Positions 14,265 to 15,769 of a stretch of 15,769 nucleotides of DNA are shown here, piece by piece (position 1 is the first letter of the stretch; each line of letters begins with the position of its first letter). The translations under genes were made by a program, and so were the position numbers. The notes beneath the pieces are model-generated. The model made no database searches, was not told the DNA's origin, and saw only the letters and a program-made list of their open reading frames with translations. Location: NCBI GenBank assembly GCA_016295145.1, contig JAEDLR010000049.1:1-15769 (forward strand). The letters are read 5' to 3'. Source of the stretch: Oscillospiraceae bacterium. GTDB taxonomy: Bacteria > Bacillota > Clostridia > Oscillospirales > Ruminococcaceae.

Positions 14265-15161
14265 ATGCTGAAAGAAAAAATCAAGCTGATGACAGACTCT
14301 TGCAGTGATATTCCAACCGCTCTTGCGGAGGAGCTTGGTATCGGGATGCTGTATTTTCCCGTCACGGTAGACGGTGTATGTGCCCGGGAGTTGAAGGATT
14401 TCACCAAAGAGGAATTCTATGAGAAGATCGCTGCCGCACAGGAATACCCCTCTACGGCACAGATCACGCCCTTTGAGATGCACGATACCTTTCTGAATCT
14501 CTATGAGCAGGGCTACAGCGATGTCATCTATGTGACCATCGGCAGCGGCGGCTCGGCGACCCATGATAACGCGGTTGCTGCCCGCGCGCAGTTTTACAGC
14601 GAGGATATGCGCGATGACCGTCCTATGCGCATCCATATTATTGATGGCAGAAATTATACCGCCACCTACGGTTATGGCGTGGTAGAGGCTGCAAAAATGC
14701 TCCGCAGGGGGGCTGATTGCGCCGAGGTCATTGACTATCTGCTGGATTGGGTTGCGTCTGCTGCTGTTTATTTTATCCCCCTGACGCTCAAATATGTCAA
14801 ACGCTCCGGCAGAGTAAGCGCTGCGGCTGCCTTTGCCGGCGAGCTGCTTGGTCTGCGCCCTGTTTGCCGTATCGTCGATTGTAAGTCCGATGTGCTTACC
14901 AAGGTGCGCGGCGAACAGCATATTGTCCCCCATATGCTGAAAATCGCAGCCGACAACATGATTCCCCATACGCCCTATACGATCATGCACGGCAAGGATG
15001 ATACCCTTGCAAAGGAGCTTGCCGCACAACTGACCAAACAGCTTGGTTATCCGCCCGCACAGTATTGGGCAATTGGCGCCACCGTTACCTGCAATGCCGG
15101 CCCCGAAGTTGTCGGTCTTGTCATCCGTCAACAGCGCAGAGCATTACAGGAATCAGTCTGA
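14265..15161 (+). CDS. DegV-family (FakB-like) fatty-acid-binding protein
   Basis: A 298-aa DegV protein. Family members bind a fatty acid and, as FakB, present it to the kinase FakA for acyl-phosphate formation. The N-terminal domain starts IKLMTDSCSDIP, PSTAQITPFEM at about 63-73 is the conserved Ser/Thr carboxylate-binding loop, and IGSGGSATHDNAV lies over the acyl chain. The second part has VKRSGRVSAAAAFAGELLGLRPVCRI, the typical region contacting the lipid, and closes with IGATVTCNAGPEVVGLV. ATG 14265 is chosen for AAAGGA seven bases upstream; the frame opens 13 codons earlier without a site. No FakA kinase is in the window. It lies 71 bases after trmL, possibly co-transcribed, and ends at a strong terminator. 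Confidence 0.92.
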   Translation: MLKEKIKLMTDSCSDIPTALAEELGIGMLYFPVTVDGVCARELKDFTKEEFYEKIAAAQEYPSTAQITPFEMHDTFLNLYEQGYSDVIYVTIGSGGSATHDNAVAARAQFYSEDMRDDRPMRIHIIDGRNYTATYGYGVVEAAKMLRRGADCAEVIDYLLDWVASAAVYFIPLTLKYVKRSGRVSAAAAFAGELLGLRPVCRIVDCKSDVLTKVRGEQHIVPHMLKIAADNMIPHTPYTIMHGKDDTLAKELAAQLTKQLGYPPAQYWAIGATVTCNAGPEVVGLVIRQQRRALQESV

Positions 15162-15200
15162 TACCGGCTTCACATCGCATTGTTCCGAATTTACCAAATA

Positions 15201-15238
15201 AAAAGCGGTACTTCCTCATAAAAGGAAGTACCGCTTTT
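15201..15238. terminator. Bidirectional terminator between the DegV gene and the ROK-like gene
   Basis: AAAAGCGGTACTTCCT (15201-15216) and AGGAAGTACCGCTTTT (15223-15238) form a perfect 16-bp stem with a 6-base loop. A-runs on one side and T-runs on the other make it a terminator in both directions, 39 bases after the DegV stop and 91 bases after the stop of the minus-strand gene. Confidence 0.93.
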
Positions 15239-15329
15239 ATTGCGCATATTACAGTAGTTGCCATCTTCCAATGGGGCTTACGGCAGAGTCTCCGAATTGC
15301 CCGGCGAAATTGCCAATCCATTTTCAGGC

Positions 15330-15769
15330 TCAGTGTGCCTCGTATTTGAGACCGCCCTGGGAATAGAACATGACTTCTACGGCATACATACAGCCTGCCA
15401 GGAAACTGCGCTCCTCGTCCAGTGAGCTGAGGACCACACGCTTTGCCATCTCCTCACCTGCGAGCTTCTTCAGGCAGTCACGCAGCTTCTTCACCTGTGC
15501 ATCGGAAAGATGGAAGTTCTGCAGCACGGCAGTATCGGCATACTGAGTCAGCATCATGTTATACAGCAACTGTGCCAGCAGCTCAATACGGCTATCCAAC
15601 CATGTGACCACGGCAGCTTCTCCCTGGGCATAAGCCTTGTCCATGGTCTCAATGGTGATTGCATCAGCATTGCCGCCGCACAGATCGTAGAGTACGGGTG
15701 TGTTTTCCGCACTGAATAACTTGCGCATGCCATCCACAATTGCAGAGGATGTCAGTTCTGCGTACACAG
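15330..15769 (-). CDS. Probable ROK-family protein, C-terminal part (5' end outside window)
   Basis: The last 146 residues or so of a minus-strand gene whose start lies beyond the right edge; a GTG at 15767 is probably internal. AIVDGMRKLFS, then ETMDKAYAQGEAAVVTWLDSRIELLAQLLYNMMLTQ, follows the ROK pattern in which an acidic/Gly-Glu-Ala segment leads into a long helix. VVLSSLDEERSFLAGCMYAVEVMF fits the family's closing helix. The usual glycine-rich GGG turn is replaced by TAVLQNFHLSD, so this is more likely a divergent ROK repressor (NagC/XylR type) than a kinase. A DNA-binding domain, if present, is outside the window. Confidence 0.55.
   Translation of the reverse strand, partial: VYAELTSSAIVDGMRKLFSAENTPVLYDLCGGNADAITIETMDKAYAQGEAAVVTWLDSRIELLAQLLYNMMLTQYADTAVLQNFHLSDAQVKKLRDCLKKLAGEEMAKRVVLSSLDEERSFLAGCMYAVEVMFYSQGGLKYEAH

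Overview
This window looks like a chromosomal segment from a cellulosome-producing Ruminococcus-type bacterium (Bacillota, Oscillospiraceae). The basis is two secreted GH5 enzymes carrying type-I dockerins, a GH94 cellobiose phosphorylase, a class 1B dihydroorotate dehydrogenase (pyrK/pyrD), AGGAG-type ribosome binding sites throughout, and mid-50s GC content judged by eye. A species such as R. champanellensis is a guess; only the general group is supported.

Bases 1-5345 hold cellobiose use plus two outliers. The 3' end of a ROK glucokinase meets, tail to tail, a 486-aa serine recombinase on the minus strand. Then come a cellobiose phosphorylase with its own extended -10 promoter, a terminator, and an LRAT-domain protein whose ribosome binding site directly follows that terminator. 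Phosphorylase and glucokinase form one pathway: cellobiose is split to glucose-1-phosphate and glucose, and the glucose is phosphorylated. The recombinase lies between them.

Bases 5391-9430, on the minus strand, hold two separately promoted and separately terminated polysaccharidase genes. One is a GH5_8 beta-mannanase (signal peptide, N-terminal beta-sandwich module, catalytic domain, poly-threonine linker, C-terminal dockerin). The other is a GH5_4 endoglucanase/xyloglucanase (signal peptide, N-terminal module, internal dockerin, C-terminal catalytic domain). They would feed cello- and manno-oligosaccharides to the cytosol. The intergenic regions contain short repeats placed at the promoters that could be regulator sites.

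Bases 9499-13349, on the plus strand, form a tight operon pyrF-pyrK-pyrD-histidine phosphatase-ruvX behind a strong promoter, with overlapping start and stop codons from pyrK onward. It covers two steps of UMP synthesis, a phosphatase of unknown substrate, and the YqgF/RuvX nuclease-fold protein.

Bases 13358-15769 hold a small membrane protein on the minus strand, then trmL (TTG start) and a DegV/FakB-like fatty-acid-binding protein on the plus strand. A strong bidirectional terminator follows. The last gene, cut by the window edge, is a probable ROK-family protein on the minus strand.

I saw no tRNA, rRNA, CRISPR array or insertion sequence. Nothing here amounts to a clearly new system. The items most worth checking are the lone recombinase and the terminator embedded in it, the LRAT protein behind a terminator, the internal-dockerin architecture, the repeats at the glycosidase promoters, and the phosphatase in the pyr operon.
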